Source: Budorcas taxicolor
Taxonomy: Eukaryota; Chordata; Mammalia; Artiodactyla; Bovidae
Assembly (NCBI RefSeq): GCF_023091745.1
Contig: NC_068910.1
Coordinates: 91,702,170-91,766,169 of the forward strand
Direction of reading: 5' to 3'
Length of the DNA: 64,000 nt
Positions 46,425-58,965 of the stretch are shown piece by piece (within the stretch, counting starts at the first letter, position 1; every line of letters begins with the position of its first letter). The notes below the pieces were generated by a model. That model had not been told where the DNA came from. It did not search any database and saw nothing but the letters and a program-made list of their open reading frames with translations. The translations under genes were made by a program, and so were the position numbers.

Positions 46425-46634
46425 TCCCTGGTGGCTCAGAGGGTAAAGCGTCTGCCTGCAATGCGAGAGACCCGGTTCGATCCCTGGGTTAGGAAGATCC
46501 CCTGGAGAAGGAAATGGCAACCCACTCCAGTATTCTTACCTGGAGAATCCCATGGGCCAGAGCAGTCTGGTAGGCTACAGTCCAGGGGGTCCCAAAGAGT
46601 TGGACATGACTGAGGAACTTCATTCATTTCACTG
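46425..46634 (+). mobile_element. Bov-tA SINE with intact Pol III boxes
   Basis: A-box TGGCTCAGAGGG at 46432-46443 and canonical B-box GGTTCGATCCC at 46474-46484, then the normal body and tail TTCATTCATTTCACTG. TSD GTACCAT at 46418-46424 and 46635-46641. It is the only Bov-tA copy here that I see with an unmutated B box. Confidence 0.94.
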
Positions 46635-46641
46635 GTACCAT

Positions 46642-47291
46642 GTGAAGTGATTAGATAATTGGGAATACTTGATGAAGCAAGTCCAGAGAAGTTAGATGGC
46701 AAAAAAGATCTGTTAAGGTCTGTTATGATCTAGAATTTTCTTTTTAACGGGAGATATTTAAGGAGAACTTTCACATAAGGTAAATTTTCAGATTAGAAAA
46801 AGAGTGAATAGTTCGTGTGTGAGGGAGAGCTAAAGATGTGTCTATATTCAATGAACAATCTCTTACTCTTTGATTTTGGTATTCAAATAAATATGCATAA
46901 TATGAACAAACTTTGACAGGACGCACAAGTAAACTAAGTAAAATTTTGGAAGCCACCTAAACAGTCTCAATATACGTTCTTGCTATTAGAGGGCTTTTTT
47001 AAAGAACTGAATCAATTAGATCTAATAATTTGAAAGAAATTATTATGTATACTTTCTATATTATATATACATAATTCTTAAAAATATGAAAAATAACTAT
47101 AGAATAAAACAAGTAAAGTGCCATGTTTCTATTCATTATTCATTTTTAGTAGTATTGATAGGAACACAATTTAGTAACCTAAATATCACTCATTCTTAGT
47201 AGAAAAATGGAGTAAATTATTGCTGGACCTCCTATTCCCTATAGAAATAACATCTGTGAACACTAAGCCTATTATCAACTTCAGGATATTT
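46642..47291. other. AT-rich intergenic sequence
   Basis: Nothing recognised. Confidence 0.4.
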
Positions 47292-47514
47292 GTGCACGTG
47301 TGCTAAGTCGCTTCAGTTGTGTTCAACTCTCTGTGACCCTATGGGCCATAGCCCACCAGGCTCCTCTGTCCATAGGATTCTCCAGGCCAGAATATTGGTA
47401 TGGGTTATCATGCTCTCATCCAGGAGATCTTCCCAACCCAGGGACTGAACCTGTGTCTCTATGCCTCCTGCATTGGCAGATGCGTTCTTGACCACTAGTG
47501 CTACTTGGGAAGGC
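47292..47514 (-). mobile_element. Bov-tA SINE
   Basis: GCACGTGTGCTAAGTCGCTT to GACCACTAGTGCTACTTGGGAA, reverse strand, including degraded tRNA head. Confidence 0.92.
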
Positions 47515-48030
47515 TGGACAGGTGCTAGTGAGTGTTAAAACAAAATAGAATACTTTAAAATTACAGGAGTCACAGTTCTGATCAGTGATCTTTCTGTTGC
47601 CTTCTAATATGTATGTGCTGATAGATAAATTCTATGTTATTAGCATAGTGCATATTTTTTGATGACACAAAATGCAGTCTTAACTGTATTAATTATCCCT
47701 AAAAGAACTTATGGAATCTGAATCAGTAGGATATCAATTTTATTTTTAATAGTTAAAAAAGTATGTAACAGTAATATTTCAGTGCCATGCACTGGATTTT
47801 AGAAGCTGAACTGTTTGAATTTTGGCATCATAGATCTCCATATACTTTCTAGAACCTCATAGGATAAAAATTTTCTCATCTTATGAGAGAGCAGATGAAA
47901 AGAAATACATATGTAGAAATATATGAAAGGCATTTAATTTTCTCTTTCAAATAAAGCATTAACTATACTCATTGTATGAAGATGGAAACATAAAATTCTC
48001 ACAGTTTCAACCACTGTTAATAACGGTTAA
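47515..48030. other. AT-rich intergenic sequence
   Basis: Nothing recognised. Confidence 0.4.
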
Positions 48031-48041
48031 TATCTACATAT

Positions 48042-48128
48042 GTTCTTGTTCAGTTGCTAAGTTGTTTTCAACTCTTTGCAACCCATGGACTGCAGCCCTC
48101 CAGACTCCTATGTCATCCACTATCGCCA
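48042..48128 (-). mobile_element. Bov SINE fragment, first of an adjacent pair
   Basis: TTGTTCAGTTGCTAAGTTGT ... ATGGACTGCAGCCCTCCAGA. Flanked by TATCTACATAT (48031-48041) and TGTCTACATAT (48129-48139). Confidence 0.82.
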
Positions 48129-48139
48129 TGTCTACATAT

Positions 48140-48245
48140 CTGCATGTAGTTGGCCTCAACTGTGTCCAGCTTTTTGAGACTCCGTGGAGCCTGATGGGCT
48201 CCTCTGTCCATGGAATTTTTCAGGCAAGAATATTGAAGTGGGTTA
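48140..48245 (-). mobile_element. Bov SINE fragment, second of an adjacent pair
   Basis: TTGGCCTCAACTGTGTCCAG ... TTTTTCAGGCAAGAATATTG. Flanked by TGTCTACATAT (48129-48139) and TATCTACATAT (48246-48256). Confidence 0.8.
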
Positions 48246-48345
48246 TATCTACATATACTCCCTTCTTATCTCCATATCTCCATATAGTTCATTTCTATCT
48301 CTATATCTCTATATCTATATCTATCTCTTTACCTATATATCCCCT
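48246..48345. repeat. (TATC/ATCTCT)n-like simple repeat
   Basis: Irregular ATATCTCCATATCTCC and CTATATCTATATCTATCTCT repeats. Confidence 0.85.
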
Positions 48346-48762
48346 CCAATATTTGCCTCTTGTGAGTATGTAGCTTACTACTATGCGTAGGCATGTGTTT
48401 CTACATTTATATAGTGGAGATTACACTAAATACAAATCTTTACTTCCTACATCTTTGGATGCATCATGATATGAGATATTCTTACATTTTAAAAAAGAGG
48501 CCCTTCATAAGTGTTGCTATATTTGCTATAGAATTCTATTTGGGGATTATCTTCTAATTTATTTAACTAAACGTTTGCCATTGGGCATAGTCCATATATC
48601 ATTCATGAAAAATATTTCTGATTACAAAAAAGAAAAAAACTCTGAGAAAAGTAGACTAAAAGCATATCTAATGAAATAGCAAATTATTCAAATTTACTGT
48701 GTAGGATGATTTCTAGTTTATAAAACATTAAAAGTATTTTGAAGTCTCTCTCTCTATTTTTC
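48346..48762. other. AT-rich intergenic sequence
   Basis: Nothing recognised. Confidence 0.4.
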
Positions 48763-48767
48763 TCTGG

Positions 48768-48953
48768 GCTTCCCTGGTAGCTCAGATGGTAAAGGATGCA
48801 ATGCAGGATATGTAAGAGATGCACGTTCAATCCCCGGGGAAGATCCTCTGGAGAAGGGAATGGCTCCCAAACCCAGTATTCTTGCCTGGAGAATTCCATG
48901 GAGCCTGACAGGCCACATTCCATAGAGTTGCAAAGAATTGGACATGGCTGAGC
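48768..48953 (+). mobile_element. Bov-tA SINE
   Basis: GGGCTTCCCTGGTAGCTCAG head with a small deletion after GGTAAAGGATG, body, and TGGACATGGCTGAGCAACAC running straight into a CA repeat, which probably grew from its tail. Confidence 0.92.
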
Positions 48954-49034
48954 AACACACACACAGACACACACACTCGTGTGTGTGTCTTCATATATAT
49001 ATGTGTGTGTTCATATATATGTGTGTGTGTGTGT
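48954..49034. repeat. (CA)n-(TG)n compound microsatellite with perfect hairpin
   Basis: ACACACACAGACACACACAC then TCGTGTGTGTGTCT, then ATATATATGTGTGTG. Arms 48965-48976 and 48979-48990 (12 bp) are perfectly complementary around a TC dinucleotide. Confidence 0.92.
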
Positions 49035-49534
49035 TTACTATAATTACTAGTCAATAAACTCCAAAGACTACAGCTAAATTTGTAGTTCAGAAACTCAACA
49101 CACTGATTAGCTATTTTGCCTCCGTAAACAATACTGAAATGTTTTTAGTCAGTAACCATTTCACTATCTGGGGTATTGGACAAAACTTTTTCAGGATTTT
49201 CTAGTTCTGGAGAAATATTTGAAAAGGCTCAGTACTTTGAACAGGCAAGATTCACTAAGTAAACTTTAATAAGTGATCAGATCCATCCTATTAGATAAGA
49301 TCTTTACTTATTCAAGAAACAAAAGTTAGCAACTTCATCTTATACTCAAAACAAGAAGTCAAACAAAAAGTCAATCAGATAGGCAGACAATTAATCATGA
49401 CTTATGTAACTGGTAAGTCTGAAAAATTGTGCTCCTGAATATTTAACGAAAAAATACCAATCATTCAGAGACTATGGAAGCCTAATGCCAGCCACATGAC
49501 GACAATTAAACTTTAACAAGGGTTCTCTTTTTAC
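49035..49534. other. Intergenic sequence
   Basis: Nothing recognised. Confidence 0.4.
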
Positions 49535-49715
49535 ATCCCATCTCTACCACTTTTAAGCAATGTGTCTTTAGATTATGTAACCTAACCCCTTTATGCCTCT
49601 TATTGTTCATCTTTAAAATGCAGAAATCCTCCTGGGCTAACTGAAAATTTTAAATGAATGAAAATAAAGTATTTACAACAGGGCCTGGTCCAGAATGAGC
49701 ACTTAGAGTTCAAAG
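49535..49715 (+). mobile_element. MIR SINE (old)
   Basis: CATCTCTACCACTTTTAAGC, GTAACCTAACCCCTTTATGC, TCATCTTTAAAATGCAGAAA and AACAGGGCCTGGTCCAGAAT follow the MIR consensus from core to 3' end. Confidence 0.75.
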
Positions 49716-50655
49716 TGTGTGTGTCTATATACAGAGAGAGACAGACACACAGACACACAAAACTGGAAAACTGAGAGCAAAATGAATTATTCTAAAACTA
49801 TTCATATTTCAGTATATAATGCTTGGGCATATGTTGCTGTAAAGAAATAGTCAAATGTTTGCATCTCTATGTAGAAGCACTGTGAACACGACAGCCTTAG
49901 GATGTAGCCTGATACAGGTTATCACTGATTCCAATAAAAAAAGTGATACCTTTGTCTGCAATGTGATCCGAGTAAAATGAAGGACAATTTTACCTTCTTT
50001 TACAAGGTAGTTGCATAGTAAGAATTACTCTGGAAAACAGAACTAGCTTCTAAGCTCAAATAGTTAGACAGATTTTTGGTTTTTTTTTTACATGAGTTTC
50101 AATGGGATATTTGAAAGGACTGCAAAACATGCAGCATTTCCGGTTTCTACCCAGTGAATGCTAGTGGCAGTGCTGCTTCAGTAATTACAACAACCGAAAC
50201 CCTCTACAGAATTCTGAAGTCTGCTGAAGGGCAGTGATCCTCATTTTTCACTTTTTACTGACAGCCCTAAGGAGCCTTTTAGATATTGTTATTCTAACGG
50301 TATCCTCAATGAAAGTATGATAGCACAGATACACAGATGTAACCGCTTTGCACATATAAAAGTACATTTTCCACCCCTCACCCCCATGATCAAACTTTCT
50401 CCCATTTGGGGGTGAAGCCAAGAATGCCTGTCTTAGGAGGACTAGACCACCCTCATTGAGAATCACAGAGAAAGAACAGTTCCTGGTGCCAGAACTGTGT
50501 CAGGCCTGCCCTCTGGTGTCCTCTGATCAGTAACATATCGCCATGTTGTGGCTGTGGGCATCAGAAAGTTCTCTAAAACAGAAGTAGATAGAGAAAAATG
50601 AGATGCTATCAATTTGAATATAAATATAACCAGAGAGTACTATAAACGTGTTAGA
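49716..50655. other. Intergenic sequence
   Basis: Nothing recognised. A GT/CA-rich patch at 49718-49762 has partial inverted symmetry. Confidence 0.4.
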
Positions 50656-50935
50656 TCATTTTCACTCTTGAGCTCAGACTCCTCCCGTGACTTCCCATTC
50701 CATTTAGATTAACATCTCGAACCCTTACATTGGTTTACAATGATCCACACGATCTGTCCCCACTTCAACCTCCTTCTGACTTCTGGGCACACTGACTTCT
50801 AGGCTTGCTCCTGTGAACAAGCCAAGCATACTCTTCATAACCAAAGCTTTGCATTTACTCTTCCTTCTTTTTGGAACACTTTACCTTTGGATAGGAGCAT
50901 AGCTCACTCATTCACTTCTTTCAGGTCTGTTAATT
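50656..50935 (+). mobile_element. L2 LINE 3' region
   Basis: CTCCCGTGACTTCCCATTCC, TTACAATGATCCACACGATC, ACAAGCCAAGCATACTCTTC, TTTGCATTTACTCTTCCTTC and TTTGGAACACTTTACC match the well-conserved L2 3' segment in order. Confidence 0.82.
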
Positions 50936-52082
50936 TGTTCAGTGAGTGACTATGTAGTGATTAATTATATATTTTGAAATCACAGGTGATTAGGCACATT
51001 CTGGCATGTACATGTTGACTTATGGGGACTGCCAGAATACTTCAAATTACTTATAAACTGAAAATGACCACATATATAGCACTCTATAAAACTTGCCTTA
51101 AAAACATCAAGATTGTTTTTAATAGGAGAAAAATCTGATGCTTTCAGGTTGACAGGAGAGCCTGGCTCCTTGCATTGAGCATAAATGAAAGGTGTTTCAT
51201 ATTTTTCCACCTGTAGACATTTTCTTTTTCTCTTTACGTAACACTACACGAACATGACTATGAAACACACTGACATTGTCTTTTGCTCTGAAAATTGTGA
51301 CAGATTTTTACAGATGTTTTCCAAACATAATCCCAACAGGACATTAAAGACCTGAGTTGCTGATTCCATCACACAGGATTCTTGTGTACTCAAGTAGAAC
51401 TCATAATCCTTAGGTTTATTAGGTGCACATTTGCCCCTGGTTTTATACTTAATTACTTATTCAGAAAAGCTTGCTGTGTGTGGATCAGTTCTCCAGATTA
51501 TGTCACTAAGTGTAAATTTATCTCAGAATGTGGTAAATGTGAGTTCTCAGCCAATCTTTTAAATTAGAAAAATATTGCCATCAGTTATAGTAAATTCAAC
51601 ATTTTGCATTATTTCCTGGACATAAAAGCCAAAATCTTAAAATATTTTTCCAGGTTTTTCTATCAGTTTCCTGGGTCACTCTATAAGAAATGTACCCATA
51701 ACAGCCCCACAACACACACACACACATATACACACAGAGACAACAACTGCGTGCTTAGCAAATGATGAAATAAGGGAATATATGTTCTAATTGCATTATT
51801 TTTGGTAGAAATCTGGCAAAATGTTGTATATGAATCCCTAAAACTAGGGACCCACCACATTTCAGATCTTTTCTATGTGAGAAGAATTTTTACTTCCTTT
51901 CCCCTCGACATATTCAAAATTTGTACTTCTACTTTGAACATTTCAAGTTACAACTCTTAAGACAACCTTTCATAATAATAAAATTCAGTTGTTTTCTCCA
52001 TCTAAGTATTAATAACGTAAGTTTTAAAGATGAGAACTTGATTTTATAGCATTTATAATTGAATATCATTATGTCATTTTAT
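50936..52082. other. Intergenic sequence, nothing recognised
   Basis: No repeat or gene recognised. Short CA runs at 51711-51735. Confidence 0.4.
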
Positions 52083-52395
52083 GGGGCTTCCCTAGCGGCT
52101 CAGTGGTAAAGAATCTGCCTGCCAATGCAGGAGACATGGGTTCAATCCCTGATCTGGTGAGATCCCACCTGCCACGGAGCAACTGAGCCTGTGCTCTAGA
52201 GCCCATGAACTGTAACCACGGAGTCCACGTGCCACAGCTACTAAGCCCATCACTCTAGAGCCCATGCTCTGCAACAGAAGGCGCTGCAAGGAGCAGCTTG
52301 AGCCCAGCAACTTGAGGGCAGCCTCCGCTTGCTGCAACTACAGAAAAGCCTGTGCAGCAATGAAGGCCCAGCACAGCCAAAAATAAATAAATAAA
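52083..52395 (+). mobile_element. CHR-type SINE, long form
   Basis: GGGGCTTCCCTAGCGGCTCA head, GGTTCAATCCC (one change from a perfect B box), then a long body with AGATCCCACCTGCCACGGAG, CTCTAGAGCCCATGCTCTGC and CACAGCCAAAAATAAATAAA. It is the best preserved CHR copy here. Confidence 0.9.
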
Positions 52396-52511
52396 ATTAT
52401 TTTAAAAATGTGAATTTGATCTGCTTTCTTCATCATCAGAAGTGTTTAATAATAGGGGAGGAAAAACTAAGTCCTTTGGAACATGGCTAATAATGCATAT
52501 ACAGTTTTAGA

Positions 52512-52631
52512 CAATGAAGAGAAATGGCAACCCACTTCAGTATTGCCTGGAAAATCCCCTGGACAGAGAAGCCTGGCAGGTTTCAGTCCATGGGGTTGCC
52601 AAGAGTAGGACATGACTTAGCAACTAAAGCA
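52512..52631 (+). mobile_element. Bov-tA SINE, head-less
   Basis: GACAATGAAGAGAAATGGCA ... CATGACTTAGCAACTAAAGC. The 5' half is missing. Confidence 0.88.
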
Positions 52632-53605
52632 CTAAAATTTGCAACATTATATTAAGTTCCTGAAAGAATTTAATGTATGTTAAATACTCATACACATTCA
52701 ATGTATGCTTGCAAAGTGTAGCCCTGTCATGAATGAATGAATGATCAGTGAAGTCAATATATTTTAACAATTTCAGAAAAAGGAGAAGGGTAAGAAATAT
52801 GGCACTTTGCAAATATAACCAAGTGATCCTCAATCGTTTCTAGCCCAACAGATGAAAATATATGATATGTCAGTTAAAAAAAAAGTGAATTCTTGGCAAA
52901 AGACAGAGTATTCTGATTTCTCTCATTTCCTTTAAGAGGTAATCCTGGCATCATTTATGGGTACCCTAAGTGCTCTTTCAAATAAGTTTTCTGAAAGATA
53001 TAGTTATCTGAATGTTTTATATACATATTATATCATCTAGATATATATGTATTATATATACATATATGTGTGTGTATGCATGAATATGCATACATGTAGA
53101 GGACACATTTGTTTGATTTTGAATTCATATTTGTTAAACACATTTGACTCTCTTTTTCATTTTATAATTATTTGATATATGATCTATTATTTATGGTGTG
53201 TTTAATTTTTGAGGGTATAAATCTCAACATACAAGATAATTTTCTTTCTCAGCACTTACACATATAAATTTACAATAGATTCAGAAAAAGTATACACAAG
53301 TACGATTAGATTTGCATCTCAATTTTTTCAGTCTGGAGAGATATTTTAATTCCATTAGAAATATATTCTCCAGTTTTTTGTTTTAAAAAGTTGCTAACAT
53401 ATCTCTTAATATTGCAGACCATAATAGACATATATCAGCATTCCTTCACTGTCATTGTTACATTTTCTTAATGCATACAGTGATCTGGGCTCTGTACCAA
53501 GCAAGTAATATGATCTCAGGAAAGAGCTTTCCTCCTCTTGGTGAGATTCCAGAGAAGTATGTGCAGTAAACAGTAAAAAAGGAATTTTGAGGGGAAGAAA
53601 AATTT
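52632..53605. other. AT-rich intergenic sequence
   Basis: Nothing recognised apart from TA/TG-rich sequence at 53018-53095. Confidence 0.4.
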
Positions 53606-53617
53606 AATAATCCCAAT

Positions 53618-53827
53618 TGTTGTTGCTTTCAGTCGCTACACTGCATCTGACTCTTTTGCGACCCCATGGACTATAGCCTTCCAGGCTTCTCTGTTCATGG
53701 GATTTCCCAGAATCCTGGAGTGGGTTGCCAGTTTCCTTCTCCAAGGGGATCTTCACAAACCAGGGATCAAAACTGTGTCTCCTGCTTTGCAGGCAGATTC
53801 TTTACCAGTGAGCCATCAGGAAAGCCC
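53618..53827 (-). mobile_element. Bov-tA SINE, full length
   Basis: TGTTGTTGCTTTCAGTCGCT to GTGAGCCATCAGGAAAGCCC. TSD AATAATCCCAAT at 53606-53617 and AATAATCACAAT at 53828-53839 (one mismatch). Confidence 0.95.
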
Positions 53828-53934
53828 AATAATCACAATACCAATATTAATAATCGTTACAACACTGTAATAGGAATCAGTATTTGAATATCTGTGTATC
53901 CAAACTTTATGATCAGTGTGGTAAATCTTCACAA

Positions 53935-54085
53935 TTTGTGGGGGTGGAGAATGTTATCCCCACTTAACAAATAAAAACAGAGACCTAGAGAGATTATGTC
54001 AGTTCTCACAACACACATGTAGGTTGAAAGTATGGATTAGGATCTTGGTATGTCTGTTTCTAGGCATAATCTGTCTACTCTTATA
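53935..54085 (-). mobile_element. MIR-like SINE (old)
   Basis: ATGTTATCCCCACTTAACAA, ACAGAGACCTAGAGAGATTA and TCAGTTCTCACAACACACAT resemble the reverse MIR core. Confidence 0.6.
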
Positions 54086-56225
54086 ACTCTGTATATAATG
54101 ATTTTGAAACATATTGGAGACTTCTTAACGGTTCTCCCTAAAATTAAATTTGGGGTTGGACAGAATATCATTTACTCTAAGTTTGCATTACATTTCATAA
54201 GCAAATTACTTTGATGATTATTTTCATGATGGCTTCATTTATTAAGAAAGAAATTTCCTTGGCAGTGACTGATGAAATTTCTGGCAGAACTCATGACCTT
54301 CTGGCCTATAAATTTTGTTCAGGTTACAGTGCTACTCTATAATATTTAGCCATTAAATGCTTCAGATTAATGTCTTCAAAATGTCTTCAAATTATCACTC
54401 ATTCTCCCTGAGTCCATTTCTCAACTGTACAGTTCTACATCACAAAAAAACCCATTCCTGCCCTCTGTTTCTATTTCACTGTGATTAGAAAATGTAACAA
54501 AGCTAGAAATTTTAATGCTAGAAATTTTGTGGATTTCTTTCTTCATGGTAAAAATGAGAGATGAATCAAGACTGCACTACTTTTGAGCCTGCTCAGCAAT
54601 TTATTACACTATTTAAACACATCAAACTGACATATAGTGTGAGAATCTTAATGGTGAGAGTGTTAAACAGATTCATAGAAGAGAAAGTGGCTACTTTGGC
54701 AGGGATTTTGAACCAGTTAGAGCAGTAACATATTCATTACCACATTTCCTTGGGCACGCTGTTCTACTTCATCACACTGTCCAAAACTAACTGAGCTCTA
54801 GCACACACACAAAATTTAACACTTCTGTAACCTAAGAACAATTTCAAATGACAAACAATAGGTCATTTCTAAGGAGGATTAGTGAACAGTAAAGTCTTGA
54901 ACTTGTCTCTTTTCAAAATAGCAAGCTTACAAAGACATTATATTCTTAGGTGTGTTTTTACTATACCCTTGGGCTAAATTTTTTTGAGTTTAAATGTCTA
55001 ATTTAAAATCAAAGTCAATCGGAAAATAGTAGTCAACTGACAATAAGCTGCATAGCCAAATCTGTTGGCTCACATCTACACCATAAAATGAGAAAAATAA
55101 AATTTTATAGACTCCTTATTTCTCAGTGTCCTTCAAATTTATAAATAGATTTATTAGAACCAAAATATTATATTGGAAACTGCTACAGATGAGATAGTTA
55201 AAATAATTGTGCTGGAATAATTTAGTGTCAATTCTCTGTGGCAAAAGCCAGGATGGATGTTGGATTTACCAAACCTGAGGTTATATACATTGATCTTATG
55301 CATCCTCTCAGATTACACACTGTTTTATAATCCCTGTTCACATTTGATTTATATCATCTTTATCAAAATGGAACCTAAGTTGTCATTTCTTTAATTATTT
55401 TCAAATTCTGCTATCATGGAATTTTAACCTTTCAATATGGAATGGTTTGAGAAAGGATTACCTGGGCAATTGCTTTTCTATTCATGTGTGTGTGACAGCT
55501 GAGTTCAGCTGTTTTCTTAATCATCCATGGAACAGCTGAGCGCTTTCTCCTGCTCCCCAGATTTGAGACTAAGGGAACTTGAGGCAACAAAGTTACACTG
55601 GAATGTATATGATCAAGGAATTTACTTTCTCTTCATTTGCTACAGCTTCAAGTTATTGACCTCTGTGACACATATATAAGCAAAGTCATCTTCTATAACT
55701 CCTATCCTCCCTACCTGTGACTGTATATACTGGCATAATTACCATAACTGTGTGTTACAGGCTCAGTGCAATATAAAACACAAAATGGGAAGTCTCCAAA
55801 GTGACGTTTCAATCTTTCAGACTTAACTAATTGTAAAGTTCTTATCTGTTCCATGATGTTTTATCCTCAGACAACAGACCTAGAGATCTGGAGATACAGA
55901 TAGGAGACAAAACAAAGTTAATTTTATGTCTTTGCTCTAGAGTTACTTAGGAGTAGACAAAATGATTTTGTGTCAGCAAGTAAAAACAGCTCATATTCTG
56001 CCATCAGTTGAACTTGGTTTTCTGAACACTCAAATATTGATTGAATAGGAAGGGGCCAGGAAGAACAAGCCTGTGCTGTTGAATAGTTATTTAATTATCT
56101 GCTAAGCATACCTTTACCATAACCATTTAATAACATTAGAATACACAAAATATTGGCCTTTTAAATATATTATTTTAATAATTGTTAAATGGCTTTAACT
56201 CAAAAGCATATTGCGGAAACAAAGT
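54086..56225. other. Intergenic sequence, nothing recognised
   Basis: A 2.1-kb stretch without an element I can name. Confidence 0.4.
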
Positions 56226-56240
56226 AACAAAATAAATGTG

Positions 56241-56448
56241 AAAGTGTTAGTCACTCAGTCATGTCCAACCCTTTATGACCCCATAGACTAAAGCCCCACA
56301 GCGCCTCTGTCCATGGAATTTTCCAGGCAAGAATACTGAAGTGGGTAGCCATTTTCTTCTTGAGGGTATCTACCCAAATCAGGGATTGCACCTGGGTTTT
56401 CTGCATTGCAGGTAGATTCTTTACCATCTGAGCCACCAGGGAGACCTC
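56241..56448 (-). mobile_element. Bov-tA SINE, full length, long TSD
   Basis: AAAGTGTTAGTCACTCAGTC to TCTGAGCCACCAGGGAGACC. A perfect 15-bp TSD, AACAAAATAAATGTG, lies at 56226-56240 and 56449-56463. Confidence 0.97.
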
Positions 56449-56463
56449 AACAAAATAAATGTG

Positions 56464-58878
56464 TATGGGTGTTCAATTCATTTTTTTTCAGTTCTTTTCT
56501 TGCTGAACTATTAAAAAGTCTCTCTGTGCCTTTCTTGTATTAAGAAGTGATAGTTTAAATATTATAATTATTCTTCATCACTAAGTTGAATAGAAAGTCC
56601 CTAAATTTTCCCACTAAAATTAGGGTCATTTATTTCAGCTATAATTTACAAAGAATAGTGAAAGGGAACACATTAGTTCTTCCAAAAATATCACACTACA
56701 AACGATTGTAGACATGCAACACTAGATTTTTCTCCATAAAATGAAATGTAGTACACTTCCCAGAGTTCCATTATGACATACTATATATCTTTAAAGTATC
56801 ATGATATAAAGATAATCCTCTTGGGTTCCATGAACTTTACTAATGTAATGCATGAAATCTCCACCTTCTGACTGTATATGGTAACTCAGATGGTGGCAGA
56901 AAGGAAAACTTCCTCTACAAGGTAATACTGTCAATTATATGTTATGACATCCAGTTCTATGTTTTTATCATCGAGGAAGCACGTTATGCTCTTTCTCTGA
57001 TAGAGCTCAATCATCCTGGGGCTGCTCACTGGCAAATACTATTAGTTTCTCATGTTTCCAAATGTCTTCTTTATACTGTCAACTTCAGGTTGTGTTTTAG
57101 TGAATCTTTAATATCAGTCATTCCCTAGGGGTAACTCACTACCTTTACTTTAGCTCAACATAAATCTATTGATTTTTGGTACCAAATGTATCCTCTAATC
57201 AATATTTTAAGACTATGTTCCAATTGCCTACAAAAAAATGGAACAAGAAATACTAAAATCTCTTTCCTCAGTAATTTTATATTGTGGATTTATTCAGTAA
57301 CTTTATATTATGGTTTAAAGTTGTATATTGCTGTAACTGAATGAACATGCTTAGTCCTTTTTCAAGAAGTATTTCTCAAAAATTTATAAATAAATAACTG
57401 AGAAAGAAGAGATACAGAATACACATTGTTAAACATTGTTTTTCAAAAAAAACTTGTAAGCTTATTTAAATGTCTTATAGTTTTACAAAACTAGTTGTTT
57501 GAAAGAAGAGTTAAAAATTCGGTCACAGTATTAAGCTCTTGGGGAATTGCGTAGCGTATACTGTCAATAAAGTGGTGAAGATGAAACATAAAATTGGAGA
57601 AAGAGCAATAGCAGCTAAGTTGCTTTTAAAGCTTTTAAAATTTTAACTTAAGTGACTTCAGGGTATCTCTGAAGAAATCTGCCCTCAATAATTCTAATAG
57701 TATAACGTTTTCTACAAGAAACAGTTGTCCTGGGGTCAGTGACCAAAGTAAAGAAGCAAACGTTTAAAAATAACTGTAGAGAGTTCATTTTAAAATGTGA
57801 TGGGAAGTTAAAAATAACATATCAAGATAAGAAATAAACCATGGTATACTTATGGACAGATTTTTTTTTCTCTCCAGAGGATAGAAGCTTTGGCAATCTT
57901 AAAGTAACTCTACAAATTAGAGAATTATTTTTTCTTCTTTTCTTTATAAAAAATCTTTTAAATTAATCCAAAGCATCAGGTTTATATTATGTTGTGTCTA
58001 TGACCCAGTCTTTTCCTTGGATGATATGGCTGGCTTAAAAAAAATAGTTTTTTATTTTAAAATAAACATTAAGTCTAAAAAATATTTTTTAAAGTAGAGG
58101 TTAAATATAATCACAATATCTAATGAAAAACTTCTAATTTGGAGCATTTCCTTTTAATTTAATTTGTCTTCACACATTATGCAATCATTGGATAAATAGA
58201 TTTCCTTGATTCTTTACAAAAGCAAGGGAAAGAAACAATAACAAGATAGAATTCTAGCCTTCTTGGAATTTATATTCTATTGGTGGAGAAATAAATATAT
58301 AGAAATAATTTATGTGAGATAAAGTTAGTTAAAGGTAAGTGCTATTTAAAAAAAACTAGATGATTGAGAGCTACATGGCATGCAGTTCTTCATCTAGGAA
58401 GTTTCTTGTGAGTTCTTTTTTTGAGTCATAATGTATATAACTATTTTTTGTACAGCCTTTTCACTAAATGTTCCATTTTAAGCATTTTCTAAGTTGCTAT
58501 TTTTTAAAACTTACTTTTAATGTTTGAAAATGATTACATTTCTCAGCGTCTACTCTACTTACCTTTCCATATTTTACATTTATATATTTTTGTAATATCT
58601 AATATTTTGAAAGATTTCTTTGTACATAAATACTTTTGTCAAAGAATAAGGTCAAATTCAGTAATTTTAAATATTCCAAAGAACTTACATAAATGATATA
58701 TTAATTTACTCTCAAATTTTTGAAGAATCCATTTATTTAAGTGAATAATCACTGAGTCTTTCCAATGTGTCAGGAACTCTACTAGAAGCTGAAAATGATA
58801 CAAAGAGCTTCTTCCTTGAGTTCACAATTTCAAGAAATAGACAAACTTATAAACAGATTTAAAAACTAAATAAATACC
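56464..58878. other. AT-rich intergenic sequence, nothing recognised
   Basis: A 2.4-kb stretch. 58720-58830 (TGTGTCAGGAACTCTACTAG ... GATACAAAGAGCTTC) vaguely resembles an ancient mammalian repeat, but I cannot name it. Confidence 0.4.
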
Positions 58879-58948
58879 AAAATTATCAAATTCTAGTTAT
58901 GAGTTAGTAGTATTATCAAATAATACTAAAATTATCAAATTCTAGTTA
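58879..58948. repeat. Short direct duplication (21 bp at 49-bp spacing)
   Basis: AAAATTATCAAATTCTAGTT plus A occurs at 58879-58899 and again at 58928-58948. Confidence 0.9.
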
Positions 58949-58965
58949 CTTAAAAAAATATAAAA

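Noticed and set aside
46425..46500. tRNA gene
   Set aside because: A and B boxes are present, but this is the tRNA-Glu-derived head of a Bov-tA SINE; no cloverleaf with acceptor pairing follows.
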